NCBI GenBank assembly: GCA_043801445.1 | Contig: JAZDMB010000056.1 | Location: forward strand, 1 to 31,901 | Direction: 5' to 3' | Length of the DNA stretch: 31,901 nucleotides | DNA from: JAZDFP01 sp043801445 | Lineage (GTDB): Bacteria; Planctomycetota; MHYJ01; JACQXL01 | Shown: in pieces, positions 1-8,473 of the stretch | How positions within the stretch are numbered: position 1 is the stretch's first letter | Layout: each line of letters opens with the position of its first letter | Translations under genes and position numbers: made by a program | The notes under the pieces: model-generated | The model's database searches: none | What the model was told of the DNA's origin: nothing | The model's input: only the letters and a program-made list of their open reading frames with translations

Positions 1-1
1 T

Positions 2-1126
2 AATGCGGCGGATAATATTACTCTTAATTCAACCAGATTAAATGGGACTGTTAACCCAAATGGAGTAAATGTTACCTCTTGCTACTTTCAGTATGGCACT
101 TCTACATCTTATGGAATTACTGCAACCGTTACTTCTCTTCCTACCGGCTCAAGTCCGGTTAGTGTTACTGCAAACGTAAGCTCATTAACAGCAAATACCA
201 CATATAATTTCAGGGTTGTGGCAACCAATGCCGGAGGCACAACTAACGGGAATAATCTGACTTTTGCTACCACTCTCCCCAGTTTCACTATCACCTTTAT
301 TCCGACTACAACAGGATACATAGGAACAATCCAGAACTGGACCGTGACGACTACCGGTATCTATCGTATAGAAGCATACGGTGCTCAGGGTGGCTCCACT
401 GCGCAAGCAGGTGGCAGTGGTGCAAGAATGCGTGGAGATTTTTCTCTGACTTCTGGAACACAAATTAGAATTCTTGTTGGTCAAACTGGAGCAAACCCTT
501 CACTTCTGGGTGGTGGAGGAGGGGGAGGAGGAACTTTTGTCACATATGCTACTAACGTAGCATTAATTGTTGCCGGAGGAGGTGGAGGCGCAGGTCAATC
601 TTACGCAGGTAACCCTGGAGTAACCGGAACAACTGCCGGAAGTAGTACCGGAGGAAACATCTCTGCGGGTGGGAGTGAAAGTGCTGCGGGGGCTGGTAGC
701 ACAGCAAGTTATGCAGGAGGAGGAGGCGGCGGCGCCCTTGCGGGCAATGGTGTACTATCAGCCGGTGGCGGTGGTTTAGGTTCTGGTGGCGGAGCAGGTT
801 TAACGGGAAATGGAAGTCCGGGCCAAAATAGCCAAATTGCTCCTAATAGCTTCGTTAATGGCGGAGCCGGCGGTTACCATAATGCGACTTATGGCACTGT
901 AAGTACTAGTTTTGGTGGTTTTGGTGGTGGGGCAGGAGGTGTAAACTATACTTATGTTGCAGGTGGCGGTGGAGGAGGTGGATACTCTGGAGGTGGCGGT
1001 GGTTCTGGGTTAGGTGTAGGTGGTGGTGGTGGTGGTGGCGGTTCATACAACACCGGCACAAATCAATCCGGCACAGCTGGCGCCCGGTCCGGTGCTGGGT
1101 TAGTGACCATCACCTTTAACCCTTAA
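2..1126 (+). CDS. Glycine-rich secreted protein with fibronectin-like repeat, 5' end cut by window
   Basis: The frame is open from base 2, so the gene begins upstream of the window; the first internal ATG (218) is not its start. The first ~80 visible residues form a beta-sandwich repeat of fibronectin/Big type, with NGTVNPNG near the start and TYNFRVVATNAGG at its end. Next comes a segment resembling the Gly_rich (PF12810-like) family: GIYRIEAYGAQGG, then long GGGGG tracts alternating with short polar runs, ending VTITFNP just before TAA. Such proteins are usually exported and surface-located or adhesive; that role is inferred. The DNA of the glycine tracts is rich in GGN runs, so slippage and length variation are likely. 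No catalytic motif is visible. Confidence 0.8.
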   Translation, partial: NAADNITLNSTRLNGTVNPNGVNVTSCYFQYGTSTSYGITATVTSLPTGSSPVSVTANVSSLTANTTYNFRVVATNAGGTTNGNNLTFATTLPSFTITFIPTTTGYIGTIQNWTVTTTGIYRIEAYGAQGGSTAQAGGSGARMRGDFSLTSGTQIRILVGQTGANPSLLGGGGGGGGTFVTYATNVALIVAGGGGGAGQSYAGNPGVTGTTAGSSTGGNISAGGSESAAGAGSTASYAGGGGGGALAGNGVLSAGGGGLGSGGGAGLTGNGSPGQNSQIAPNSFVNGGAGGYHNATYGTVSTSFGGFGGGAGGVNYTYVAGGGGGGGYSGGGGGSGLGVGGGGGGGGSYNTGTNQSGTAGARSGAGLVTITFNP

Positions 1127-1722
1127 TATAATAATGGGAAATAAATATTCCTTAACACAAATAAAACAAAAACCAAAAGAAAATTATTAGTAGGTAATTT
1201 TACCTGCCTTTAACCTTGAGGTTAGCACCAATTAGATAAACCAGCTTTCACGAGATTCCTCTGATGCCAATCTTGTTTACCTACTTGGTGTTTTATTTCT
1301 TTCTTGTATTCATGTCCTTTTTATAAAATTATTCGTGTAATCTGCGGATATCATTTCAGCATTTCTACATCAAATGTATTATCTGCTCAACAAGATTGAA
1401 ACACCGATACCTTGCGGTAATCCCGGTAACAAAAATAATTGTCTGAACATCTGATCTTGATTCACTGAAATAGAGTATCCTAAAATCACACCATCATTAA
1501 AATAAGGGTCTACCATGGGCGGGAATAATTACCCACTTGTTGGACTACTGGAATTGTGACGCGGATAACCCTATAATTTATTTAGTGGCATTTTACCGTA
1601 TAAGCCAATACGAGTAAAGTAGAATCTCGAATAGAAGGATTGAATTATTTCTAATTCAGGTCAATATTTTCTGGGGTCTTGATTATTTGACATAGCGACA
1701 TTTAAGTATATAATATAATAAT
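1127..1722. other. 596-bp gap without a confident gene
   Basis: This AT-rich gap follows the glycine-rich gene. It holds a near-perfect palindrome at 1190-1207 (8-bp stem with one G-T pair, 2-nt loop) that could end upstream transcription, although no U-tract follows. A TCTGCG/ATTCGTG motif at 1331-1350 resembles the dispersed repeat found elsewhere in the window. A 45-codon minus-strand reading frame lies at 1379-1516. Its amino-acid sequence looks protein-like, but it has a stop just upstream and no ribosome-binding site, so it may be a gene remnant. The promoter of the next gene lies at the right end. Confidence 0.5.
1687..1714 (+). promoter_or_regulatory. Sigma70-type promoter, possibly giving a leaderless mRNA
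   Basis: TTGACA (1687-1692), a 16-bp spacer and TATAAT (1709-1714) match the housekeeping consensus at both hexamers. The expected transcript start is near 1720-1722, directly before the ATG at 1723, so the message would have almost no 5' leader. No ribosome-binding site is visible. Confidence 0.65.
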
Positions 1723-1998
1723 ATGAATAAAGAAACGATTAAACGACTGGTAGTATCACTCGATGACGACATGAGCACCTTAAGCACGGCTAACCCAAGT
1801 ATCTATGCTAATATCTATGCGGATAAATATAACGCCATTCTGCATGAGCTTAAATTATTATATAAAGATGACCTTTTTATCCAAGGATTAAAAGAATTGG
1901 TCACGGTTAATAATGATAACAGCATGGAACTTACCCGTCTTTTCCGGAATGCTAATATTTCAACAAAGCAATTAAAGGCGTTTCTTGAGGGAGAATAA
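1723..1998 (+). CDS. Small hypothetical protein (91 aa)
   Basis: I do not recognise this protein. It is a soluble, probably all-helical 91-residue product with no signal peptide, membrane segment or cysteine. The central part (IYANIYADKYNAILHELKLLYKDD) and the end (NISTKQLKAFLEGE) look amphipathic. Codon use looks coding and a near-consensus promoter abuts its start, which together make it likely to be real. The ATG at 1723 is chosen because the promoter points to it; the next in-frame ATG (1771) has no better ribosome-binding site. It stands alone between two long gaps and nothing ties it to its neighbours. Confidence 0.6.
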   Translation: MNKETIKRLVVSLDDDMSTLSTANPSIYANIYADKYNAILHELKLLYKDDLFIQGLKELVTVNNDNSMELTRLFRNANISTKQLKAFLEGE

Positions 1999-2196
1999 CA
2001 CATATCTACCTGTAATCCGGAAAAACAAAACCGAACTCCACGCATTCCGTTAATAGATGAGTATTGCGTATTCAGAATTAGAATTAAATTTTCGCAATAA
2101 ACATTGACTATCTATGCAGAAAAACTATTATATCACTTAATTGAAAAAACATTTATTAACCCATTAGACTGTCGGAAACAGAAAAAGGAGGTAAAT

Positions 2197-2613
2197 ATGC
2201 GGAGGGTTATTTTAGGACTGGGAATAGCGACGGCTCTTTTTGTTTTAGCAACAGGTTGTAACAAGCAAGAGCTGGAAAAAACTAAAGCGGAATTAAAAAC
2301 AACTCAGGAAAAACAAGAACTGACCCAAAAGGAATTGGAAATAACCCAGACAGGATTAAAAGACTGTAACACACAATTAACGCAGAGCAAAACAGAACTA
2401 GATCAGGCCAAGAAAACGTTAGAACAATCTCAGACAGAATTAAAGGACTGCAACACACAATTAACACAGAGCAAAATAGAACTGGACCAGACCAAGAAAA
2501 CGTTAGAACAATCTCAGACAGAATTAACCCAACTCAAAACAGAGCTGGAAAAGACTAAAGCGGAATTGGATAAACTCCAAAAAGAATCAGAGAAAAAACC
2601 TGCCCAGAAATAA
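2197..2613 (+). CDS. Coiled-coil lipoprotein with tandem repeats
   Basis: The start at 2197 is chosen over the longer frame (2104) because AAGGAGGT lies 5 nt upstream and the protein then begins with a clean lipoprotein signal: MRR, a hydrophobic stretch, then LATGC with the acylated cysteine at residue 21. The mature part of 138 aa is almost entirely a charged coiled coil of E/K/Q/T/L. It contains two consecutive 28-residue units (LKDCNTQLTQSK...LEQSQTE) encoded by an 84-bp tandem duplication at 2356-2439 and 2440-2523, plus a partial third. Each unit carries one cysteine, which could allow cross-linking. The layout resembles Lpp-like periplasmic spacer lipoproteins; an outer-membrane anchor role is inferred. 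Confidence 0.85.
   Translation: MRRVILGLGIATALFVLATGCNKQELEKTKAELKTTQEKQELTQKELEITQTGLKDCNTQLTQSKTELDQAKKTLEQSQTELKDCNTQLTQSKIELDQTKKTLEQSQTELTQLKTELEKTKAELDKLQKESEKKPAQK
2356..2523 (+). repeat. 84-bp tandem duplication in the lipoprotein gene
   Basis: Two adjacent 84-bp copies (2356-2439 and 2440-2523) differ at only a few bases and encode near-identical 28-residue coiled-coil units. The length is a multiple of three and of seven residues, so both the frame and the heptad phase are kept. Confidence 0.9.
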
Positions 2614-2624
2614 AGGGAATTTAA

Positions 2625-2653
2625 CAGCCTGCGGTGACACACACCGCAGGCTG
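2625..2653 (+). terminator. Hairpin after the lipoprotein gene
   Basis: A perfect 12-bp stem (CAGCCTGCGGTG / CACCGCAGGCTG) with a 5-nt loop (ACACA) starts 11 nt after the lipoprotein stop. The following sequence is AT-rich (AAATACCCTATTATTTA) but is not a clean U-run, so termination is likely but not certain. Confidence 0.65.
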
Positions 2654-2913
2654 AAATACCCTATTATTTAGTCCGATTCTTCGAAGCCCGCTACGCAGGG
2701 CGAAGAAAATAGCGCTACAGCATAGTACAAGTCAAATATAATAGGACACTGATTGTTACGCTTTCAGTAGGGCAAATACGCATATTAACAAAATTTTTAG
2801 TAGTACCCAAATGGGTGAAAAAATCAAATCCACCGTAATCATTTTAATTATCTGTGAAAATCCGTGTCCTACCTGACCGACCTGTCTTTCAAGCTTGGTT
2901 GACTGATACACGT
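2654..2913. other. Gap between convergent genes with a repeat hairpin
   Basis: No gene is visible. At 2677-2707 there is a hairpin with outer stem TTCTTCG/CGAAGAA and inner CCC/GGG, resembling a dispersed palindromic element. At 2850-2868 is a copy of the window's TCTGTG/TCCGTG repeat. A short ACCC-AAAT-GGGT hairpin occurs near 2806-2817. There is no obvious U-tract terminator for thiG. Confidence 0.5.
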
Positions 2914-3690
2914 TTATTTTATTTTGCCTTCAACTGGGCTGGAAGCATCTGCCACAAAATATTTCTTTGGGATTCTGCCTGAAAGATATGCCAATCTGCC
3001 TGATTCTGAGGCGAGTTTCATAGCCCGGGCCATATTGACAGGGTCTTTTGCCAGAGCAATGCCGGTATTAAGCAACACGCCATCTGCACCTAATTCCATT
3101 GCCACGGCAACGTCTGAAGCAATCCCTACTCCGGCATCAATTATCACCGGAACTTTGAGGCGATTGATTATCATCTGAACATTCATCGTGTTAACGATAC
3201 CAAGACCCGAACCAATAGGAGCCCCGAGCGGCATTACGCAAGACGCTCCGGCATCTTCCAATCTTAAAGCTGTAACTAAATCATCAGAACTATACGGCAG
3301 GACAGTAAAACCTTCCTTGACCAGTATTTTGGTGGCTTCAATCAAGCCATTCAAATCGGGATAGAGTGTTTTTTCATCGCCGATGACTTCGAGTTTAATC
3401 ATGTCTGACAAGCCGACCTCGCGGGCAAGCCGTGCCGTCCGGACGGCCTCATCAACCAAATAACAACCCGCAGTATTAGGCAGTATTTTATAGGATTTCT
3501 GGTCTATATAATCCAGCAACGACTCTTTCGTTTTGTCCGTAAGATTTACACGCCTAACCGCAACGGTAACGCAATCCGTGCCTGAAACTTCAAGGGCTTG
3601 TTTCATTACCTGAAAGGAAGAATATTTGCCGGTACCCACGAATAACCGCGACTTGAATTCATACTTACCAATTTTTAATTTGCTGTCCAT
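2914..3690 (-). CDS. thiG: Thiazole synthase ThiG
   Basis: ThiG forms the thiazole phosphate ring of thiamine from deoxyxylulose phosphate, dehydroglycine and ThiS thiocarboxylate in the cytoplasm. The 258-aa product has the normal family length. It shows FVGTGKY near residue 18, LPNTAGC near 70, the Schiff-base lysine K99 in KLEVIGD, and the phosphate-binding glycines GAPIGSG, DAGVG and GADGVLLNTGIA. The start at 3690 is chosen because GGAGG lies 5 nt upstream; the six extra residues of the longer frame would overlap thiS. It follows thiS after 1 nt, so the two are translationally coupled. No other thiamine genes are in the window. Confidence 0.96.
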   Translation of the reverse strand: MDSKLKIGKYEFKSRLFVGTGKYSSFQVMKQALEVSGTDCVTVAVRRVNLTDKTKESLLDYIDQKSYKILPNTAGCYLVDEAVRTARLAREVGLSDMIKLEVIGDEKTLYPDLNGLIEATKILVKEGFTVLPYSSDDLVTALRLEDAGASCVMPLGAPIGSGLGIVNTMNVQMIINRLKVPVIIDAGVGIASDVAVAMELGADGVLLNTGIALAKDPVNMARAMKLASESGRLAYLSGRIPKKYFVADASSPVEGKIK

Positions 3691-3691
3691 T

Positions 3692-3898
3692 TTATCCTCC
3701 ACCCACAAATGATATAATTTCTATTTTATCGCCTTCTTTTAAGTATTTTGCATCATACTCTTTTTTGGAAACCACTTCAAGATTTAATTCTACGGCTATT
3801 GCCTCCGAATTAAGTTTCAAGGTATCTAAAAGTTTTTTAACGGTTAAGCCTCCAGCAATTTCTTTTAGAGCGCCGTTAATAAATATTCGCATCATCAT
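3692..3898 (-). CDS. thiS: Sulfur carrier protein ThiS
   Basis: This 68-aa ubiquitin-like protein carries sulfur as a C-terminal thiocarboxylate for thiazole synthesis by ThiG. It begins MRIFINGA after two further in-frame methionines and ends FVGGG, the diglycine tail needed for adenylation. The exact start among three successive ATGs is undecided, and no Shine-Dalgarno site is seen. The codons for the terminal glycines (GGTGGAGGA) also form the ribosome-binding site for thiG, a neat overlap of function. It lies 43 nt after alaS in the same direction. No thiF-type activator is in the window. Confidence 0.93.
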   Translation of the reverse strand: MMMRIFINGALKEIAGGLTVKKLLDTLKLNSEAIAVELNLEVVSKKEYDAKYLKEGDKIEIISFVGGG

Positions 3899-3941
3899 AA
3901 AGTAAAAGGTTATGGCTTTTAACTTCTTGTTTAAACAAGAA

Positions 3942-6623
3942 TTATTTCAATTTGCTTTTTATCAGACGGGAAAAATGGTTTAATACGTCGTTTAATTTAT
4001 CTACTCTTTTGCCGCCGGCCTGGGCGAGGTCTTTACGACCGCCGCCGCTACCTTCAACTATAGACGCAATTTCTTTTATTATCGTTATCGCATTGAAATC
4101 TTCTTTACATAGCTTCGGCGTCATCATTAATATCAGATTGACCTTATTGCCTTCGGCTGTTCCCAAAAGAGTTATCACTAATTCCCCGCTATTCCTGAAA
4201 TAGTCGGTAATAATACGCAGGTCGTCTATTGTTTTATTTTCCAATATCTCGGCAACTATTTTAACGCCTCCGATCGGATTCGGAATAGAAGTTGCCCGGT
4301 CCATAAGTGTCAGGGCAATTTGATTGTTTTCCTTTTGATGATACCGGACAAGCTGGTTCTGAATCAGTTCGAATTTTTCCTGAATCTGTTTAATCTTATG
4401 CGGTAATTGATTAAAGGTTGTCTGCAATAAATCAGCGCTTTGGGACAGGATTTTTTCTAATTCTTGAACCTTTTTCAGCGCTTCCTTGCCGGTAACAGCT
4501 TCAATTCTTCTTGTCCCGGAAGCAATAGAGGTATCCGAGATAACCTTAAAATAACCGATTTCACCGGTATTTTTTATATGAGAACCACCGCAAAGTTCTT
4601 TGCTGTAATCACCGCTGCTGACGACTCTGACATTATCCGAATATTTTTCGGAGAATAGAGCCATTGCACCCATCTTTTTCGCCTCTTCCAAAAACATTGT
4701 TTTTATGGCAACCACGGCATTGTCTCGAATACACTGATTAACCAGTTCCTCTACAGCGAGCAGTTCGTTGTCAGTCGGCGCTTTAGACGTAGAATAATCA
4801 AAACGAAGTCTATCCGAAAGCACTAAAGAACCTGATTGTTCTATGGTGGATCCGATAATATTTCTGAGTGCATAATGAAGCAAGTGAGTTGCCGTATGAT
4901 TACAAGCGATGGACTGGTGATGTTGGGCATCTACCACAGCCTGAACTTTCATCCCGACTTTTACTTCACCTTTTTTTAGATTTCCGATATGCATCACGTA
5001 TTTATCCATACGTTGCGTATCGGTAATTTCAATTTCAACGCCGCCTGTTTTCAGCCAGCCGGTATCGCTCACCTGTCCTCCGGACTCGGCATAGAATGGA
5101 GTTTTATCGGTAATGACAGCAATTTCATTCCCCGAATGCACTGTATCCGATTGAGGATATACCTGCACTAATTTACCACCGATCAGGATAGCTTCAATTG
5201 TTATCTCTGCAGACAAAGTATCTTCGCCTATATATATGGTTTTGTCGAGTATATTCTTTATATCGTCAATTTCGGTGCGAGCGAAGATTTCCGATGCGAT
5301 TTTGGAGCCGGCTCGTGAGAGTTTCCTCTGTTCGGATAAAGCCTTTTCGTAAGCGCCAATATCCAACTTAAACCCTTTCTCGTGTAAAATGGATTCTGTC
5401 AAATCAACCGGGAATCCGTAAGTGTCATATAATTTAAATGCCTCTTCTCCCGGGAATATTTTGCTGTTAGCAGTCTTAAGATTTTTAATGGTATCATCTA
5501 ATAGTTTTATTCCCGAGTCTACGGTCTCCAGGAATTTTTCCTCTTCTGCTTTTATTACATGGCTGATTTGACTTTGCTTATCATTTAATTCAGGATATGC
5601 ATTTTTCATTAACTCAACAACGACGGGAACAATTTTATACAGGAAAGGTTTTTTTACCCTGAGGTTCATACCATCCCGCACAGCCCGTCTTAAAATACGC
5701 CGCTCTACATAGCCACGTCCTTCGTTTGACGGCAAAACTCCATCGGCAACAAGAAATGTCAAAGCCCGGCTGTGGTCCGCAATTCTTTTTACCCGCGTGC
5801 CTTCTTCACTTGATGGCTTATAATCTATCTTAATAATATCAGCAGTATGTTTGATTAAATTCTTAAAAAGATCTGTTTCAAAATTAGAAGTCACACCCTG
5901 CATCACTGCAGAGATGCGTTCTAATCCCATACCGGTATCAATATTCTTCTTTTTTAAAGGCACTAAAACTCCCTTATCCTGGCGTTCAAATTCCATGAAT
6001 ACTAGATTCCAGATTTCGACAAAACGATTGCAACCGCAATCTACGGAACAAGTTGGACTACCGCAACCATATTTTTCGCCGAAGTCATAGAATATTTCGG
6101 AACAAGGACCACAGGGGCCATTAGGCCCATCAGTAGGAGCGTTAGCGGGCCAAAAATTGTTATCTTCACCAAAACGGAATATTTTATCAGTAGGTAGCCT
6201 GATTTCATTATGCCAGATATTATAAGACTCCTCGTCTTCGTCATAAATAGTGACACTAAGCCGTTCTGGTGACAGATGCAATTTTTCTATGAGGAATTCC
6301 CAGGCAAAGTGGATGGCTTCCCGTTTAAAATAATCGCCGAATGAAAAATTCCCGAGCATTTCAAAGAAAGTATGATGGGCAGGTGTGCGTCCTACTCTTT
6401 CAATATCAACGGTCCGCAGGCATTTCTGTGATGTGGTCGCCCGTGGAGAAGGCGGTTGAACGCTGCCTAGAAAGTAATTCTTGAACTGATTCATCCCAGC
6501 GCCGGTAAAAAAAAGCGACGGGTCTTTAGAACTCGGGACCAGGGAATCACTTGGATATACCTTGTGGTCTTTGCTCTTGAAAAAATCCAAGAACATCCTT
6601 CTTAATTCATCAGATTTCATCAT
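3942..6623 (-). CDS. alaS: Alanyl-tRNA synthetase
   Basis: AlaS charges tRNA-Ala and removes mis-charged serine or glycine. The 893-aa protein is full length. The class II catalytic domain covers about residues 1-240 (motif 2 region FFTGAGMNQFK, HHTFFEMLGNFSFGDYFK, motif 3 GMGLERI). The tRNA-recognition region follows to about 450. The editing domain has HTATH at 576-580 and CGGSH at 678-682, all four metal ligands present. The C-terminal part has a coiled coil and the glycine-rich SIVEGSGGGRKDLAQAGG. Only 4 nt separate its start from the recA stop, so it is co-transcribed with recA. Confidence 0.97.
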   Translation of the reverse strand: MMKSDELRRMFLDFFKSKDHKVYPSDSLVPSSKDPSLFFTGAGMNQFKNYFLGSVQPPSPRATTSQKCLRTVDIERVGRTPAHHTFFEMLGNFSFGDYFKREAIHFAWEFLIEKLHLSPERLSVTIYDEDEESYNIWHNEIRLPTDKIFRFGEDNNFWPANAPTDGPNGPCGPCSEIFYDFGEKYGCGSPTCSVDCGCNRFVEIWNLVFMEFERQDKGVLVPLKKKNIDTGMGLERISAVMQGVTSNFETDLFKNLIKHTADIIKIDYKPSSEEGTRVKRIADHSRALTFLVADGVLPSNEGRGYVERRILRRAVRDGMNLRVKKPFLYKIVPVVVELMKNAYPELNDKQSQISHVIKAEEEKFLETVDSGIKLLDDTIKNLKTANSKIFPGEEAFKLYDTYGFPVDLTESILHEKGFKLDIGAYEKALSEQRKLSRAGSKIASEIFARTEIDDIKNILDKTIYIGEDTLSAEITIEAILIGGKLVQVYPQSDTVHSGNEIAVITDKTPFYAESGGQVSDTGWLKTGGVEIEITDTQRMDKYVMHIGNLKKGEVKVGMKVQAVVDAQHHQSIACNHTATHLLHYALRNIIGSTIEQSGSLVLSDRLRFDYSTSKAPTDNELLAVEELVNQCIRDNAVVAIKTMFLEEAKKMGAMALFSEKYSDNVRVVSSGDYSKELCGGSHIKNTGEIGYFKVISDTSIASGTRRIEAVTGKEALKKVQELEKILSQSADLLQTTFNQLPHKIKQIQEKFELIQNQLVRYHQKENNQIALTLMDRATSIPNPIGGVKIVAEILENKTIDDLRIITDYFRNSGELVITLLGTAEGNKVNLILMMTPKLCKEDFNAITIIKEIASIVEGSGGGRKDLAQAGGKRVDKLNDVLNHFSRLIKSKLK

Positions 6624-6627
6624 TGTA

Positions 6628-7659
6628 TTAACTTATCAAACCATAATGCTTTTTAATAACTGTTTCTATTTCTCCGGAGATTTTAGGATTCTCTTTTAGA
6701 AATTCTCTGGCCTTGTCTCTTCCTTGTCCTAATCTTGTCTTTTGATATTCCAGCCAGGCGCCGCTTTTTTCAATGATATCCAGACTGACACCAAGGTCAA
6801 TCAAATCACCTTCGCGAGAAATGCCACAGGCATGAAGCAAATCGAACTCGGCTTTTTTGAAAGGCGGTGCTATCTTATTTTTAACAACATTTACCCTGGC
6901 ATGTATCCCGATAACTTCATCATTAGCATTCTTGAGAGACGATACTCTTCTGACATCAAGTCTGACTGAGGCGTAGAATTTCAGAGCCCGCCCACCGGGC
7001 GTAGTCTCCGGATTACCCCAGGAAATACCTATTTTTTCTCTAATCTGATTGGTAAGAACAACGCAAGTCTGGCTTTTACTAATGGCGCCAGTAAGTTTTC
7101 TGAGTGCCTGAGACATCAATCTTGCTTGCATTCCCATCGGTGAGTCACCCATTGCTCCTTCTAACTCCGATTTAGGAACCAGAGCCGCTACTGAATCAAG
7201 AACCACTAAATCAACTGCATTACTTCTAATCAGTGTTTCAGTCGTTTCTAATGCCTGTTCGCCGCTGTCGGGCTGAGAAATAAGTAAATTATCTACATTC
7301 ACCCCGATTATCTGGGCATATGTCGGGTCAAGCGCATGTTCCACGTCAATAAATGCGGCTGTGCCGCCTGCTTTCTGGGCACTGGCAATAATATGCAAGC
7401 ATAAAGTCGTTTTACCAGAAGCCTCCGGACCGAATATTTCTGTAATTCGACCTCTGGGAACTCCTTGCCCGCCCAAGGCAATATCCAGACTTAAAGAACC
7501 CGTAGAAATACTCGGGACATCTGATTTGGTTACATTGCCTAAACGCATTATGGCACCCTTGCCGTATTGTTTCTCTATCTGTGCGATTGCCTGCTGAAGA
7601 GCATCTGATTTTTTGTCGTCTGCTTTAGGCTCCTGCTTTTTGGTAGATGTTTCTGCCAT
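6628..7659 (-). CDS. recA: Recombinase RecA
   Basis: RecA forms ATP-dependent filaments on single-stranded DNA for homologous recombination and SOS induction. The 343-aa product has the Walker A motif GPEASGKTT at about residues 77-85 (Ala replaces the common Ser), Walker B LVVLDSVAAL, the L1 region with MGMQARLMSQALRKL and the L2 region with TNQIREKIG. The start at 7659 (MAETS) is chosen because GAGGAGG sits just upstream; the longer frame adds nine residues that lie on the ribosome-binding site. It sits between thpR (76 nt upstream) and alaS, a gene order often seen in bacteria. No LexA-type box is evident. Confidence 0.97.
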   Translation of the reverse strand: MAETSTKKQEPKADDKKSDALQQAIAQIEKQYGKGAIMRLGNVTKSDVPSISTGSLSLDIALGGQGVPRGRITEIFGPEASGKTTLCLHIIASAQKAGGTAAFIDVEHALDPTYAQIIGVNVDNLLISQPDSGEQALETTETLIRSNAVDLVVLDSVAALVPKSELEGAMGDSPMGMQARLMSQALRKLTGAISKSQTCVVLTNQIREKIGISWGNPETTPGGRALKFYASVRLDVRRVSSLKNANDEVIGIHARVNVVKNKIAPPFKKAEFDLLHACGISREGDLIDLGVSLDIIEKSGAWLEYQKTRLGQGRDKAREFLKENPKISGEIETVIKKHYGLIS

Positions 7660-7672
7660 TTCATCCTCCTCT

Positions 7673-7690
7673 CCTGATATCAACATCAGG
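7673..7690 (-). promoter_or_regulatory. Small hairpin just upstream of the recA ribosome-binding site
   Basis: CCTGAT and ATCAGG form a 6-bp stem with a 6-nt loop immediately before the GAGAGGAGG site of recA. It could tune translation, or mark the end of a thpR transcript, or be chance. Confidence 0.25.
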
Positions 7691-7735
7691 TCCTTTATTA
7701 TTTTTTAACTTGTTAGTCTCGCTTAAATTATATCA

Positions 7736-8290
7736 TTATTTTAGTTTAAAATCACGAATATTTGTATAAATTGGGCCATCTGATGTAAGTATGCTCTGGA
7801 ATAATGTAATCTGATTCACCATTTGTATTCCGAAAGATTTATTCGCGTACTTGCCTGCCCATGCCTCAAAATTATTATTGGCCTTGGAGAATTTATCCCT
7901 TGCCAGCGTAATATGGGCTGAAAAACCTTTATCGTCAGGTTGCAATCCTATCGCTCTAAATCCTGATTCTAACGCCTGGTATATTTCATTAAGAGTAGTA
8001 GTCCTATCCTCACACCCAATCCAGATAACTTTTGGCTTTTTAACCGAAGGAAATGCTCCTATATTTTTTAGTTCTATTTCAAAACAATGATACTTATTTA
8101 TTATTGATAACGCCTCGAATATCCGAGGCAATATATCTTCTGATATCTCACCGAGAAATCTAATGGTCAAATGAATATTCTCGGTTTCTACTAATTTAAC
8201 ATCCGGTTGATATTTTCGTATTAACTCCCGGATGGAAATAAGATTTTCCCTTATAGTTTCATCAAGCGTTATAGCAACAAATAATCTCAT
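7736..8290 (-). CDS. thpR: RNA 2',3'-cyclic phosphodiesterase (ThpR/LigT, 2H family)
   Basis: The 184-aa protein belongs to the 2H phosphoesterases, which open 2',3'-cyclic phosphates and show RNA ligase activity in vitro. Both diagnostic motifs are present: HLTIRFLGE at about residue 61 and HITLAR at about residue 130. It begins MRLFVAITLDE, typical of the family. It is the first gene of the minus-strand run with recA and alaS; its upstream region is shared with divergent tatA. No clear Shine-Dalgarno site is present. Confidence 0.92.
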   Translation of the reverse strand: MRLFVAITLDETIRENLISIRELIRKYQPDVKLVETENIHLTIRFLGEISEDILPRIFEALSIINKYHCFEIELKNIGAFPSVKKPKVIWIGCEDRTTTLNEIYQALESGFRAIGLQPDDKGFSAHITLARDKFSKANNNFEAWAGKYANKSFGIQMVNQITLFQSILTSDGPIYTNIRDFKLK

Positions 8291-8437
8291 AAAATCACAA
8301 TACCTTATACCTTATATCATACAAAAAAATATCTAACAAACCATTATTCTATAAAAATTTATTTTGATAGTACTCATTCTATCTAGTATAATAAGACTTC
8401 AAAATAATTTTTAAATTATTTATGTAGAACAAAACCT

Positions 8438-8466
8438 TTGACAAATTAATTTAACATTGCTAATTA
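8438..8466 (+). promoter_or_regulatory. Promoter of tatA, probably leaderless
   Basis: TTGACA (8438-8443), a 17-bp spacer and TAATTA (8461-8466) preceded by an extended TG motif (8458-8459) form a sigma70-type promoter. The predicted transcript start is about 8472-8474, on the tatA ATG itself. No ribosome-binding site is present. Confidence 0.6.
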
Positions 8467-8473
8467 AAATGTT

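Noticed and set aside
185..484. Minus-strand ORF opposite the glycine-rich gene
   Set aside because: It is the mirror of a long coding frame with clear protein domains and has no ribosome-binding site.
2104..2196. Longer start for the coiled-coil lipoprotein
   Set aside because: The extra 31 residues lack a ribosome-binding site and would bury the lipoprotein signal; AAGGAGGT supports 2197.
7660..7735. LexA/SOS box upstream of recA
   Set aside because: No CTGT-N8-ACAG or GAAC-N4-GTTC pattern is visible; only a small hairpin is there.
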